Numbered from the stretch's first letter, positions 1 to 7,212 are shown. The stretch: 19,607 nucleotides of DNA from Candidatus Nealsoniibacteriota bacterium (GCA_030700195.1 JAUYKD010000023.1:1-19607), one strand, 5' to 3'. Translations and numbers: made by a program. The notes: a model not told the origin generated them from the letters alone.

Positions 1-49
1 TAGTGATAAGAATAATTATAATCCAAATTTTAGAAAATGCTTGGTTCAT
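1..49 (-). CDS. N-terminus of a PsbP-like family membrane protein (cut by window edge)
   Basis: Only the first 16 codons lie in the window. They read MNQAFSKIWIIIILIT, the same start as the anchored proteins beginning at 2268 (MNQAFSKIWILIIL) and 10730 (MNQVFSKIWIIVIV). The segment is the start of a membrane anchor that stays in the inner membrane. The DNA around this start (6-119) is nearly the same as the DNA around the start at 2268 (2225-2338), including the -10 box, so this is a recent duplicate of that gene start and its promoter. The rest of the protein is outside the window, so its core and C-terminal modules are unknown. Confidence 0.8.
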   Translation of the reverse strand, partial: MNQAFSKIWIIIILIT

Positions 50-334
50 ATTATTTTATTCTACCACAAAACCGTCTTCTTGATGATAATTTGTGGACTA
101 TTCTTAAATTAACTCGGACCCTCCTTCGTTAAAACTACGGACGGGCAAAGCGTTTTTCGCCCCTCGCGGAGTTTACCCCGTATAGAGCTTTGCTCTTGTT
201 CGGGGCTCGGGGCGGCGCAAAAATCCAAAAAATTTGACGCTTCGCCGCGTTCTTTGACAATTTCAAGTTTTTCCCTGCCTGCCGGCAGGCAGGTTTGGCA
301 ATAAATTATAAAAAAGAAGGAAATGAGTTCATGG
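50..334. repeat. Intergenic block of duplicated promoter DNA and nested palindromes
   Basis: No convincing gene lies here. Positions 50-119 are the upstream half of a 114-bp repeat shared with 2225-2338. Positions 158-214 can fold into a long nested hairpin: CGCCCC (158-163) with GGGGCG (209-214), CCCCG (176-180) with CGGGG (201-205), and AGAGC (184-188) with GCTCT (192-196). Positions 256-334 hold a copy of the GACAATTTCAAG intergenic repeat, interrupted by a 20-bp palindrome. An open reading frame of about 104 codons crosses this block on the minus strand, but it consists of repeat DNA and runs into the gene at 335, so it is not called. Confidence 0.7.
274..293. repeat. 20-bp perfect palindrome CCTGCCTGCCGGCAGGCAGG inserted in a repeat
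   Basis: The sequence is a perfect 10+10 palindrome. It sits exactly inside a copy of the intergenic repeat whose other two copies (2404-2436 and 4131-4163) are uninterrupted: the flanks read GACAATTTCAAGTTTTTC on the left and TTTGGC on the right in all three. A related but longer hairpin with GGCAGGCAGG lies at 7319-7359. Confidence 0.9.
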
Positions 335-1342
335 CTATTTCTTTGTTTGAGCAATGAATTCTTCGCAAGTAAAATCAATACCGCTGATAACAACTGTCTT
401 CTCAAATATACCATCTCCATCATCGTCGATAAGAAGCGTAGCTCCTTCTTTTGCCTGCGTTAATGTCTTCCAATTAATCTTATATCGATGAGTGGCCCCG
501 CGGGAAATAGGAATATTAATAGCCCTAAAAGTAATTTCTTCCCCTTCTTGCACGGAAGATTTTGTCAATTGATAATTTCCTTCTTTTAGGGCAAATAATT
601 CGTATTCGTAATAATCTTGAGGGAAATAAATAGTTACATCACCACCTATGTAGGTTGATCTTGAAATTTCCTGCTTGACCGCTCCGTTGACTAAACCCGT
701 AACATATCCCTCTGAATCATAAACTCTAAATTCATATTCGCCCTTCTTGTATTCACAGCTAATCGTTGGACCAGCTGTTTTGCCTTCAATAAATCTAAAA
801 GTAGAAAGCATTTGGTTAAAGACTTTGCGTAAATTTTCTGCCTCCTGGTTAGTTATTTTACCAGCTTCTTCATAATTATAACTGTCGTCAACGATTTCCA
901 TAAAACCGTCAACATGAGGGTTTTCAATATAAATGCTGTGAAAGGTCGCCCTATAGTAAAATCCTTTTACTTCTTTTACTGGTATATTGTTAACGAATAC
1001 TTCTTTAATATCTCGGGAATTGAAAGATTCTAAATGTTGGCTTAAATCTTCGTGCCGGGCACTTATCCTAAAAGGTCCAAACAATAACCCTGTTTGAGCC
1101 TTGAACCCCTGGGGGACAAAATCTACCACACTGACAATAGATGATTCGGCGAGAAAAATTTCCCAATCTTTTGGATATTTTACTTCAAATCCATGTTCTT
1201 CATTCCGATAAGTTTGCCAATCAGCGGTTTCGCCTTTAACTTCCTCTTCCGGCACACCAAAATACTGCCAAGCGAAAAATCCTCCACCAATTAAAATTAT
1301 TAAGACGACTACTGTAATTAAAACTTTAATAGATTTTTTCAT
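335..1342 (-). CDS. Membrane-anchored PsbP-like domain protein with C-terminal extension
   Basis: A 335-residue protein with one N-terminal membrane segment (about residues 5-27, ending in GGGFFAWQYFG) and the rest outside the membrane. After a short acidic linker comes the family core: WQTYRNEEHGFEVKYPKDW (about 42-60), closed by FNQMLSTFRFIE (about 175-186). This core resembles PsbP-like domains of Patescibacteria; its ligand is not known. Residues from about 190 on form a separate C-terminal module, probably beta-rich, holding an Asp-rich DDDGDG motif (about 307-312) like calcium-binding loops. The ATG at 1342 is only 2 nt after the stop of the gene upstream (1345-2268), so the two are surely co-transcribed. 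No signal-peptidase II lipobox is visible. Function unknown; exposure at the surface is inferred from the anchor. Confidence 0.85.
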   Translation of the reverse strand: MKKSIKVLITVVVLIILIGGGFFAWQYFGVPEEEVKGETADWQTYRNEEHGFEVKYPKDWEIFLAESSIVSVVDFVPQGFKAQTGLLFGPFRISARHEDLSQHLESFNSRDIKEVFVNNIPVKEVKGFYYRATFHSIYIENPHVDGFMEIVDDSYNYEEAGKITNQEAENLRKVFNQMLSTFRFIEGKTAGPTISCEYKKGEYEFRVYDSEGYVTGLVNGAVKQEISRSTYIGGDVTIYFPQDYYEYELFALKEGNYQLTKSSVQEGEEITFRAINIPISRGATHRYKINWKTLTQAKEGATLLIDDDGDGIFEKTVVISGIDFTCEEFIAQTKK

Positions 1343-1344
1343 AT

Positions 1345-2268
1345 TTATTTCAAAAATTTAAAAGTAGAAAACATCTGGTTAAAAATCTCTGATTTGTATT
1401 CTTTATTACTAATCACAATTAAATTTCCATCTGAATTCTTCAGATAACCACAGGTTTGAGAAACGTCTTCTTGATTTTTTCCTTTTACTATTAGTATATC
1501 TACATTATTAATAGAATTTAGGTTAAAAACTTCTGGTTGAAACCCCCAACGAATATCACAGGGTCCAAACAAATAAAGATATTCTTTATCTTGGTAATTT
1601 TCCTCCAGAATATCTTTTGCATATTTATGGAATATCTCAACTCTATCCACTTCATTGTTGCCATCAAAGAAAATAATTGTATCGTATGAGGGCTGTACTG
1701 TTCCAGAAATCTGCTCTCCTCTATCTATCGTATATTGAACAGAATTTGGTCCCTCGGAGGAAAACGTAAATTCTGAAGGATATTTTATCTCAAAGCCATA
1801 TTCGTCATTTTTGTAAGTTTGCCAATCGGCGGTTTCATTACTAGTTTTAGTGACCCCACCGTAAACATTGTAAATACACACTTCACCAATTTTATTTTCT
1901 TTTTCGTCAAAACCCACAGCACAGAGTTCTGCTATTAATCTTTCGATTGGCAATGATGCAACTTCCCAACTTTCTTTGCCCCAGCTATCTTTTATCTTTG
2001 AAGCCATTCCGATCAATCCTCCTTCAGGAGACGTATAAATTCCCGTACCCCCTCCTCGCTGGTAAAGTTCAACTTTGTCTAAATTTTTACCAATTATTAT
2101 TGCCTTCGCATCTTCTTGGTAAACGATGCCTTGCTCTGTCTTTTGTGATGGTATAATTTCTAAACTTTTAATTTGCGATATCCTAAAATACTGCCAAGTG
2201 AAAAATCCTCCAGCGATAAAAATGGTAAGAATAATGAGAATCCAAATTTTAGAGAAAGCTTGGTTCAT
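1345..2268 (-). CDS. Membrane-anchored PsbP-like domain protein with inserted N-terminal module
   Basis: A 307-residue protein. Residues 8-28 form the membrane anchor, starting MNQAFSKIWI. Unlike its paralogs, it carries an extra module of about 110 residues (about 35-145, with an AIIIGKNLDKVELYQ segment and paired cysteines) between the anchor and the family core. The core begins WQTYKNDEYGFEIKYP (about 149-164) and the protein ends with the family signature FNQMLSTFKFLK. It is the first gene of a two-gene unit with the gene at 335-1342. A TAGAAT -10 box preceded by TGG lies 8 nt before the ATG. No Shine-Dalgarno sequence is present. Function unknown; an extracytoplasmic binding or sensing role is only a guess. 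Confidence 0.85.
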   Translation of the reverse strand: MNQAFSKIWILIILTIFIAGGFFTWQYFRISQIKSLEIIPSQKTEQGIVYQEDAKAIIIGKNLDKVELYQRGGGTGIYTSPEGGLIGMASKIKDSWGKESWEVASLPIERLIAELCAVGFDEKENKIGEVCIYNVYGGVTKTSNETADWQTYKNDEYGFEIKYPSEFTFSSEGPNSVQYTIDRGEQISGTVQPSYDTIIFFDGNNEVDRVEIFHKYAKDILEENYQDKEYLYLFGPCDIRWGFQPEVFNLNSINNVDILIVKGKNQEDVSQTCGYLKNSDGNLIVISNKEYKSEIFNQMFSTFKFLK

Positions 2269-2338
2269 ATTATTTTATTCTACCACAAAACCATCTTCTT
2301 GGTGATAATTTGTGGGCTATTCTTAAATTAACTCGAAC
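2225..2338. repeat. 114-bp direct repeat (second copy at 6-119): gene start plus promoter
   Basis: Positions 2225-2338 match 6-119 with no gaps at a constant offset of 2219 and only about ten differences. The repeat covers the first codons of a PsbP-like paralog, its start codon, its -10 box and about 60 bp upstream. It shows that gene copies here were made with their control regions. Confidence 0.9.
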
Positions 2339-2445
2339 GTTTTTCGCCGCGTTCTTCGATGAACTAAAGCTCATCTTTACCCTTCGTTGACGCTCGTGTC
2401 TTTGACAATTTCAAGTTTTTCTTTGGCGGCAAATTATAGTTCTAT
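2269..2445. repeat. Intergenic repeat block between paralog genes
   Basis: Besides the 114-bp repeat, this gap contains a hairpin of the ATGA...TCAT-CTTnACC type (GATGAACT 2358-2365, AGCTCATC 2368-2375, one mismatch) and an intact copy of the GACAATTTCAAG repeat (2404-2436), identical over 33 bp to 4131-4163. No reading frame of note is present. Confidence 0.7.
2277..2282 (-). promoter_or_regulatory. Extended -10 box TGG-TAGAAT for the 2268 gene
   Basis: Read on the minus strand, TAGAAT is preceded by TGG (an extended -10) and followed after 8 nt by the ATG at 2268. No clear -35 is present at 17 bp (TCACCA). The same box is found at 58-63 before the partial gene at 1-49. The distance implies transcription starting at or within a few bases of the start codon. 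Confidence 0.5.
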
Positions 2446-3450
2446 CTATTTTACAACGCTGAAATAATTATTACTTTCAGCTTGAGCTGTACCAGCTGGA
2501 GGAGCTTTATCGAGGTCTCCGATAATAACTATTATATAGGTGGAAGCCAAAGATTGATCGGATGGAATTTTCCAAGAATAACTCCCCCCTGAGGCTGTCG
2601 TGGTTGCTATCAACCAGGAATTATTAAAAGTTCCGTCTGGATTCATTAATTCTAAATTAATTCCCACTTCGTCAACCCCTTCAAATGTCCAAATAATATC
2701 ATGTGTTTCTCCAATCACCCATTCCTCTCCTCCGTTTGGAGAAATTACTTTAATGTATGGCTTTTCTGCTTCTAAAAACCTAAAAGTAGAAAGCATTTGA
2801 TTAAAAATCAGAAGAAAATTATCTTTATATTTTGAATCAATCCTTCCCTCTATTTGATACATTCTTTTTCCATGTTGAACATATGTCACGTCATATAATG
2901 TAGGCCCGGCGGAGGAAGAAAATATAAACTGGTACTTTTCAGCTTGAATATTGTCTAAATTAACGGTTGTTTCTTGAAATTTACTAATTCTTGAGTTTGT
3001 TTGATAGTTTTCTTTTTCGTAATTAATAAAATCTTGAAGCGATTTAAAGTTGGATTCTTCTGTAAATTTTGTCCATGATTTTATGTTAATTTCTGGAACT
3101 AAACCACTATATTCATTAAACCAACGACCATTTAATAAAATGATAGTAGTGCAAGCATCTGTAAAATTAGCAAAAATAGGTTCGCCAAATTGTTCTAAAA
3201 ACTTCTCATAACATTCATCCTTGTAAGTGCTGAAATAAGCTTCAGGGGGGTATTTTATAGAAAATCCTACCCTTGGGCTTTGTAGGGTTTCCCAATTGAC
3301 AGTTCCTCTTTTTATAACTTCCTTTATTTCCCTTAGCTCTTTTGTCATCTCTCCGGGTAGTCTAAAATACTGCCACCAAGTAAAAAATCCTCCCATAATA
3401 ACGACAATAATAATTATAACCCAAATTTTAGGGAAAGATTGATTGTTCAT
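2446..3450 (-). CDS. Membrane-anchored PsbP-like protein with C-terminal Kre9/KNH-like domain
   Basis: A 334-residue protein. The anchor lies at about residues 8-28 (IWVIIIIVVIMGGFFTWW). The core starts with the divergent motif VGFSIKYPPEAYF (about 60-72) and ends with FNQMLSTFRFLEAE (about 217-230). The last 100 residues are a different module: ISPNGGEEWVIGETHDIIW followed by a beta-rich stretch ending in NNYFSV. This looks like the Ser/Thr-rich, Kre9/KNH-type domain found at the ends of secreted proteins, a structural beta-sandwich. The stop codon of the upstream gene (3428) lies within this gene, an overlap of 23 nt, so translation is probably coupled. Role unknown; a displayed surface protein is the best reading. 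Confidence 0.85.
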   Translation of the reverse strand: MNNQSFPKIWVIIIIVVIMGGFFTWWQYFRLPGEMTKELREIKEVIKRGTVNWETLQSPRVGFSIKYPPEAYFSTYKDECYEKFLEQFGEPIFANFTDACTTIILLNGRWFNEYSGLVPEINIKSWTKFTEESNFKSLQDFINYEKENYQTNSRISKFQETTVNLDNIQAEKYQFIFSSSAGPTLYDVTYVQHGKRMYQIEGRIDSKYKDNFLLIFNQMLSTFRFLEAEKPYIKVISPNGGEEWVIGETHDIIWTFEGVDEVGINLELMNPDGTFNNSWLIATTTASGGSYSWKIPSDQSLASTYIIVIIGDLDKAPPAGTAQAESNNYFSVVK

Positions 3451-4024
3451 ATACTCTGGTGGTGTGAAGTATTATTGCTATTTCTCTCATATAATGAATA
3501 AACCAAGAAAGTGTGCCGCCTTCTATTTTTGCTAATATTTTCAAAGATGAAGGCTCATAAATATCTATTCCTGCTTTCGTTTTAGATTTCAAATCAGAAA
3601 GCTCTTCAATAAAAATTTGCGACTTTTGGATTTTTGATGCAAATGAAAATCGCAGAAAATCTAAAGCAGGAAATAATAATACAACCATTAATAAAAATAA
3701 TATTAAAGATTTTTTCCAACCAATTAAAAAACGTTTCTTTGTTATAAAATAAAATGTAAAAAATAAAATAATACCGAAAGCTAAGAACTCTAAAATTTTG
3801 AGATAAAAATAAATTCTGGGGTAAGTATGTAAACTGAATGTCTCTGAGAAAATTGAATAAAATAAGGTAGCACAAAATTCATACAATAAAATAGCTTTCA
3901 GCACTGTTAAAAATTTAATTGTTTTATTAAATAATCTTATTAAAAAATAAAGGATCGGTGTCCCTATAAATAAGGCCAAAAGAAGTGTAATTGTTTCTAA
4001 AGATATTAAGTATGGATATTGCAT
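3428..4024 (-). CDS. Multi-pass membrane protein of unknown function
   Basis: A 198-residue protein, very rich in Leu, Ile and Phe. About four membrane segments are visible: near residues 10-30, 40-60, 78-96 and 103-123. They are followed by a soluble tail of about 70 residues (SKIQKSQIFIEELSDLKSKTK...) predicted to be helical. I recognise no family or catalytic motif. Its 3' end overlaps the start of the anchored PsbP-like gene at 3450 by 23 nt, so the two proteins are made together and may work together in the membrane. Start chosen at the ATG at 4024. Upstream, the sequence ATATTAAACAAAAT directly before the ATG recurs almost unchanged before the gene starting at 17151, which may be a shared promoter. 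Confidence 0.75.
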   Translation of the reverse strand: MQYPYLISLETITLLLALFIGTPILYFLIRLFNKTIKFLTVLKAILLYEFCATLFYSIFSETFSLHTYPRIYFYLKILEFLAFGIILFFTFYFITKKRFLIGWKKSLILFLLMVVLLFPALDFLRFSFASKIQKSQIFIEELSDLKSKTKAGIDIYEPSSLKILAKIEGGTLSWFIHYMREIAIILHTTRVYEQSIFP

Positions 4025-4160
4025 ATTTTGTTTAATATCATGAAAAATTTTCTTTTACAAAATGTGTTCGAGCCGATATTTTTCCGGTTCTTTGGCAGTT
4101 TTTGAAGAACGCGGAGCGTTATACTTCGGGGACAATTTCAAGTTTTTCTTTGGCGGCAAA
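4025..4160. repeat. Intergenic block with shared repeats
   Basis: The 19-bp sequence at 4040-4058 (ATGAAAAATTTTCTTTTAC on the plus strand) recurs exactly at 5748-5766; both copies lie just upstream of a minus-strand start codon (4024 and 5723), so it may be a shared upstream control sequence. Positions 4131-4163 are a full copy of the GACAATTTCAAG repeat, running into the stop codon of the next gene. Confidence 0.7.
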
Positions 4161-4769
4161 TTATTCTAGAAATCTAAAAGTAGAGAGTATCTGGCTGAAA
4201 TTTTTTTCTGCGGAAAGATAGTTTTCTGGATTATATCTCAGTAAGAAAAAAACGCGTCTAGGAAAAGGATTTTCGCTATCCACTTCAGCTTGCCATTGAT
4301 AATTATTCTGAATAAATCCCACGTCTTTCTTTAACGTCTTAGTGGCTTGTTTTCCTGATATTTCTACTAATTCGCATTCTGGAGGACAACAAAATGCCCT
4401 AAGACCTGAAACTCCTTCACAATCATAGGAAAGACCTCGTTCATAAGAAACAATAAGTTGAGCCCCAGATTCAATAATTTCTTCTTCTTGCCCCATGCTC
4501 TCTACTAATCGTTTTTCTATCTTCCCTGGACCTTCAAATATTGTCTTCAAGAAACCTCTTTCTTCCCATAAATCTTGCTCTTCGGTTACTGCCCAGGTTG
4601 AGGGATGTTTTATCTCAAATCCATATTCTTTGTTCTGGTATGTTTTCCAATTATTGATCTCGTCTTTTACTTCTTCTGGCATTTTCCAATACTGCCAAGC
4701 AAAAAATCCTCCAGCGATAACAATGATGACAATAACTATTATCCAAATTTTAGAGAAAGATTTATCCAT
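4161..4769 (-). CDS. Membrane-anchored PsbP-like domain protein, minimal form
   Basis: A 202-residue protein and the simplest member of the local family: anchor (about residues 8-28, FSKIWIIVIVIIVIAGGFFAWQYW), linker, core beginning NWKTYQNKEYGFEIKHPSTW, and the closing signature FSQILSTFRFLE at the very C-terminus with no extra module. Four cysteines cluster in the middle (CEGVSGLRAFCCPPEC), which could form disulfides outside the cell or bind a metal. It lies 30 nt downstream of the gene at 4800-5723 on the same strand, so the two probably share a transcript. Function unknown. Confidence 0.85.
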   Translation of the reverse strand: MDKSFSKIWIIVIVIIVIAGGFFAWQYWKMPEEVKDEINNWKTYQNKEYGFEIKHPSTWAVTEEQDLWEERGFLKTIFEGPGKIEKRLVESMGQEEEIIESGAQLIVSYERGLSYDCEGVSGLRAFCCPPECELVEISGKQATKTLKKDVGFIQNNYQWQAEVDSENPFPRRVFFLLRYNPENYLSAEKNFSQILSTFRFLE

Positions 4770-4799
4770 AAATTCTATTTGGTAAGCTCTTCCACTTTT

Positions 4800-5723
4800 T
4801 TATGGTATATAAACGGGGTATGATTCGGTAATATCATTGCCGAAATCATCAACGATTTGATTAACTTTCAAGCTTGCCTCCCTGAAAAAAAGGGCGCTCC
4901 GAGGAACAAATTCATAATAAATATGGGCTTGATTGATGAGGTTCTGAGTCGGAGAATAAAACGCATATACTTCGATCAATTGATTATTTTCAATTGCAAA
5001 TTCCGCACTATAGGCCCTTTTATCTAAAATTTTAATGTATTTATCTTCTTCCAATTGAAAAACCCCAAGAGATTTTGATTCTCCTTGGTAGTTATACACA
5101 ATGATTATTTCTTTTTCTCCATCACCTGTTACATCAGTATGCTTAACCTCGATGCTTTCGGAGGCATAACTTTCTCTAAAACAATGCCCGAATTCACTTT
5201 GCTGGTCATCCCAAATTAACCTGTAATTGAAGCTGGTTTCGCCCTTATTTTCTAAAAGAGTCTGATGAAGCTTTGGATTCTCTTCAGCAAAATTTGTTAT
5301 AGAAGAACAAGTATAATCAGTGAATTTTAAATTTTCTCTTTGAGAAAACTCAGTTTTTTCTGCTCCTGCTGGTATTAAAATTCCTTGTTCTTTCTCTGAA
5401 AGTTTTTGATACTGAAAAAGGGCAAATAATGAAAGCGATACGATAATTATAACCAGCCAAATATTGACAAAGATGCTAATTTTTTTAGCTATTTTACTTC
5501 TCGGAATATATTTATATATCAACAATAAAATCAAAAACCCAATAGAGCCAAGAAATCCAATGAAATTAAGCCCCATTTCGACTCCCTCCTTTAATAGAAA
5601 GATTAATCTGTAAATAACAAAAATGGAACCAATCCAAATAAAAAACGAAACTCTTCGCGGAGTCAGCACAACTGACCCCCATTTCGGTAATGGTTTTTCT
5701 TCTGGGATATTCTGGTTGTTCAT
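4800..5723 (-). CDS. Membrane protein with extracytoplasmic VCBS/FG-GAP-like motif
   Basis: A 307-residue protein. After a short soluble start come three hydrophobic segments: about residues 28-45, 52-70 and 85-106. The remaining 200 residues are soluble and most likely outside. They contain DVTGDGEKEIIIVYN (about 205-219), the Asp-Gly-Asp-Gly pattern of FG-GAP/VCBS-type calcium-binding repeats, in a single copy. Four cysteines are present overall, two in the extracytoplasmic part. Start is the ATG at 5723. A possible promoter is TTGTAA-N16-CATAAT on the minus strand (about 5745-5772). It sits just upstream of a PsbP-like anchored gene and probably forms a unit with it. No family recognised with certainty. 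Confidence 0.75.
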   Translation of the reverse strand: MNNQNIPEEKPLPKWGSVVLTPRRVSFFIWIGSIFVIYRLIFLLKEGVEMGLNFIGFLGSIGFLILLLIYKYIPRSKIAKKISIFVNIWLVIIIVSLSLFALFQYQKLSEKEQGILIPAGAEKTEFSQRENLKFTDYTCSSITNFAEENPKLHQTLLENKGETSFNYRLIWDDQQSEFGHCFRESYASESIEVKHTDVTGDGEKEIIIVYNYQGESKSLGVFQLEEDKYIKILDKRAYSAEFAIENNQLIEVYAFYSPTQNLINQAHIYYEFVPRSALFFREASLKVNQIVDDFGNDITESYPVYIP

Positions 5724-5865
5724 ATTAAATTTAACCTAATTTTTATTATGAAAAATTTTCTTTTACTTACAAAACCAAAAATTGATTTTTTCTTTCAATT
5801 CTCCGTTCAATTTGGCCGCCGAGCCGCGAAGCGGCGAAGCGGAAAGCTTGACTTATCCGAAGGTG
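5724..5865. repeat. Intergenic region with GC-rich two-tier hairpin (5816-5842)
   Basis: The plus strand folds as CCGC (5816-5819), internal loop CGA, GCCGC (5823-5827), loop GAA, GCGGC (5831-5835), internal loop GAA, GCGG (5839-5842). A hairpin of the same plan lies at 9255-9288. It sits 24 nt beyond the 3' end of tRNA-Ala and has no T-run after it, so it is not a standard terminator. The rest of the gap is the upstream region of the gene starting at 5723. Confidence 0.65.
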
Positions 5866-5937
5866 TGGACCCGAGGGGACTCGAACCCCTAACCTCCAAG
5901 ATGCCATCTTGGCGCTCCGCCATTGAGCTACGGGCCC
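5866..5937 (-). tRNA. tRNA-Ala (GGC)
   Basis: A 72-nt cloverleaf on the minus strand. The acceptor stem GGGCCCG/CGGGTCC contains the G3-U70 wobble that identifies alanine tRNAs. D stem GCTC/GAGC, anticodon stem CCAAG/CTTGG with loop ATGGCAT (anticodon GGC), T stem AGGGG/CCCCT with loop TTCGAGT, discriminator A. CCA is not encoded (CAC follows). It lies directly behind tRNA-Arg (CCU) and is most likely processed from the same transcript. Confidence 0.96.
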
Positions 5938-5941
5938 GTGG

Positions 5942-6013
5942 TGCCCCAACCAGGAATCGGACCTGGATCACCACGTTAGGAGTGTGGTGCTCTATCCATT
6001 GAGCTACAGGGGC
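5942..6013 (-). tRNA. tRNA-Arg (CCT)
   Basis: A 72-nt cloverleaf on the minus strand, anticodon loop CTCCTAA (anticodon CCU, reads AGG). Acceptor GCCCCTG/TTGGGGC, D stem GCTC/GAGC, T stem CCAGG/CCTGG. Two oddities: positions 6 and 67 form a U-U mismatch with a G-U pair next to it, and the T loop reads TCCGATT, so position 55, normally the pseudouridine, is C. It is the only tRNA in the window with an encoded CCA (5939-5941). One base separates that CCA from the start of tRNA-Ala. Confidence 0.92.
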
Positions 6014-6026
6014 TAAACTTATGTAA

Positions 6027-6055
6027 ATATTAACAAATATTTTGCTTATTGACAA
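6027..6055 (-). promoter_or_regulatory. Promoter for the tRNA-Arg(CCT)-tRNA-Ala pair
   Basis: On the minus strand, TTGTCA (6050-6055) and TAATAT (6027-6032) are 17 bp apart, with TGT before the -10. The predicted start is about 7 nt before the tRNA-Arg 5' end. The -35 lies next to the divergent promoter of the HtrA gene. Confidence 0.6.
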
Positions 6056-6063
6056 TGGCGTGG

Positions 6064-6069
6064 TAAAAT
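6064..6069 (+). promoter_or_regulatory. Extended -10 TGG-TAAAAT for the HtrA-type protease gene
   Basis: TAAAAT preceded by TGG ends 8 nt before the ATG at 6078; a weak -35 (TTTGCT or TTGCTT, 6041-6047) stands 16-17 bp upstream. The start of transcription would fall about at the start codon. This also argues against the in-frame TTG at 6042, which would lie upstream of the promoter's -10. Confidence 0.5.
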
Positions 6070-6077
6070 ATATCAAT

Positions 6078-7118
6078 ATGGAAAAATACGCCAGAACATC
6101 ATCTATCCCAAAAATTATTAAAAAGGTTTTACCGGCCATAGTCAGCATTACTATTTCAAAACTCCTGCCTGTTTTTGAAGCGCCTTTTGTTCCCCCATCC
6201 TCTCTCCCAAACCACGACAAACACTTTATGATTCCTAAGGGTAAAAAGAAAATAAAAACCGGGGGAGGCTCGGGCTTTATCGTTGATTCTTCGGGCATTA
6301 TCATCACCAACCGCCATGTGGTCAGCGACTTGGAGGCGGACTATATTGTCGTGACCAACGCAGAGGAAAATTACGAAGCTAAAGTTCTGGTCAGAGACCC
6401 CATCCACGACATAGCTATTTTAAAAATAGAAAAGAAAAATCTACCGACCATTGAACTGGGCGACTCTTCAAAACTTGAATTGGGACAGACCGCCATTGCC
6501 ATAGGCAATGTTTTAGGAACGTTTAAAGACACTGTTTCCGTCGGCGTTGTTTCGGGCCTATCCAGAGAAATAAGCGCCGGTGATTCTCAATCTAAAAAAA
6601 TAACCAAGCTAAGAGGGCTTATCCAAACAGATGCCGCTATTAATCCGGGCAATTCCGGAGGACCGTTAATAGACATGAAAGGCAAAGCAATCGGGGTTAA
6701 TACGGCCATGGTTTTTTTGGCAGAAAACATCGGTTTTGCTTTGCCGATAAACAACGCTAAAAGAGACTTATCTGACCTTAAAAAATACGGCCGGCTTCGC
6801 CAGCCGTTTCTGGGAGTCAGATATATTCTGCTTGATAAAGAATTGAAAGAAAAATTCAATCTGCCGACTGACCGGGGAGCTTTGGTTATTTCTGAACCGA
6901 TTCCTGAAGGAAAAGCCGTCGTTATGGGAAGCGCCGGAGAAAAAGCCGGCATAAAAGAAGGAGATGTTATTTTAGAGGTTCAAAATATTGAAGTTTGCAA
7001 TAAAACACCGGTTGAAGACATTCTGCAAAAATGTAAAATAGGCCAAACCATCAACCTTAAAACATTAAGAAACGGCAAAGAAATACTCTGCAAAGCTATT
7101 CTTGAAGAAAGAAAATAA
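6078..7118 (+). CDS. htrA: HtrA/DegP-type serine protease with one PDZ domain
   Basis: An S1C-family protease that degrades or refolds damaged proteins. From the ATG at 6078 it has 346 residues. The trypsin-like domain (about 12-240) shows the full catalytic triad: His80 in TNRHVV, Asp111 in HDIAIL and Ser193 in GNSGGP. A single PDZ domain follows (about 255-340, with GEKAGIKEGDVILEV). The protein starts almost at once with the protease fold (PKIIKKVLPAIVSI): there is no clear signal peptide or membrane anchor, unlike most HtrA proteins, so it may act in the cytoplasm or be exported by an unusual route. An upstream in-frame TTG (6042) would add 12 residues but lies in the promoter. It is the only plus-strand protein gene in the window, between two minus-strand tRNA groups. 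Confidence 0.93.
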   Translation: MEKYARTSSIPKIIKKVLPAIVSITISKLLPVFEAPFVPPSSLPNHDKHFMIPKGKKKIKTGGGSGFIVDSSGIIITNRHVVSDLEADYIVVTNAEENYEAKVLVRDPIHDIAILKIEKKNLPTIELGDSSKLELGQTAIAIGNVLGTFKDTVSVGVVSGLSREISAGDSQSKKITKLRGLIQTDAAINPGNSGGPLIDMKGKAIGVNTAMVFLAENIGFALPINNAKRDLSDLKKYGRLRQPFLGVRYILLDKELKEKFNLPTDRGALVISEPIPEGKAVVMGSAGEKAGIKEGDVILEVQNIEVCNKTPVEDILQKCKIGQTINLKTLRNGKEILCKAILEERK

Positions 7119-7212
7119 AAACCGCTGTCTTTACCAATGTCATTATAGAATTTGGGTGGCAATGAGTTCTACGAACTCATCTTGACCCTGCACTCGGCTT
7201 ACGCCTCGTTTG
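7119..7212. repeat. Intergenic hairpin repeat ATGAGTTC-TAC-GAACTCAT
   Basis: A perfect 8-bp stem with a 3-nt loop at 7162-7180, followed by CTTGACC and CTCGGCTT. The same layout occurs in reverse orientation at 8926-8953 and in weaker form at 2358-2382. It lies between the convergent HtrA gene and tRNA-His. No T-run follows the stem on the plus strand, so a terminator role is doubtful. Confidence 0.6.

Noticed and set aside
109..423. Minus-strand open reading frame of 104 codons
   Set aside because: It consists of intergenic repeats and palindromes and overlaps the end of the well-supported gene at 335-1342.
3606..3875. Second minus-strand frame of 89 codons rich in Phe and Tyr
   Set aside because: It is an out-of-frame shadow of the membrane protein at 3428-4024, which has the better start and overlaps its neighbour in a typical way.
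5748..6310. Open reading frames on both strands across the tRNA-Ala/tRNA-Arg genes
   Set aside because: They are translations of tRNA genes and GC-rich hairpins; the part beyond 6078 is antisense to the HtrA gene.
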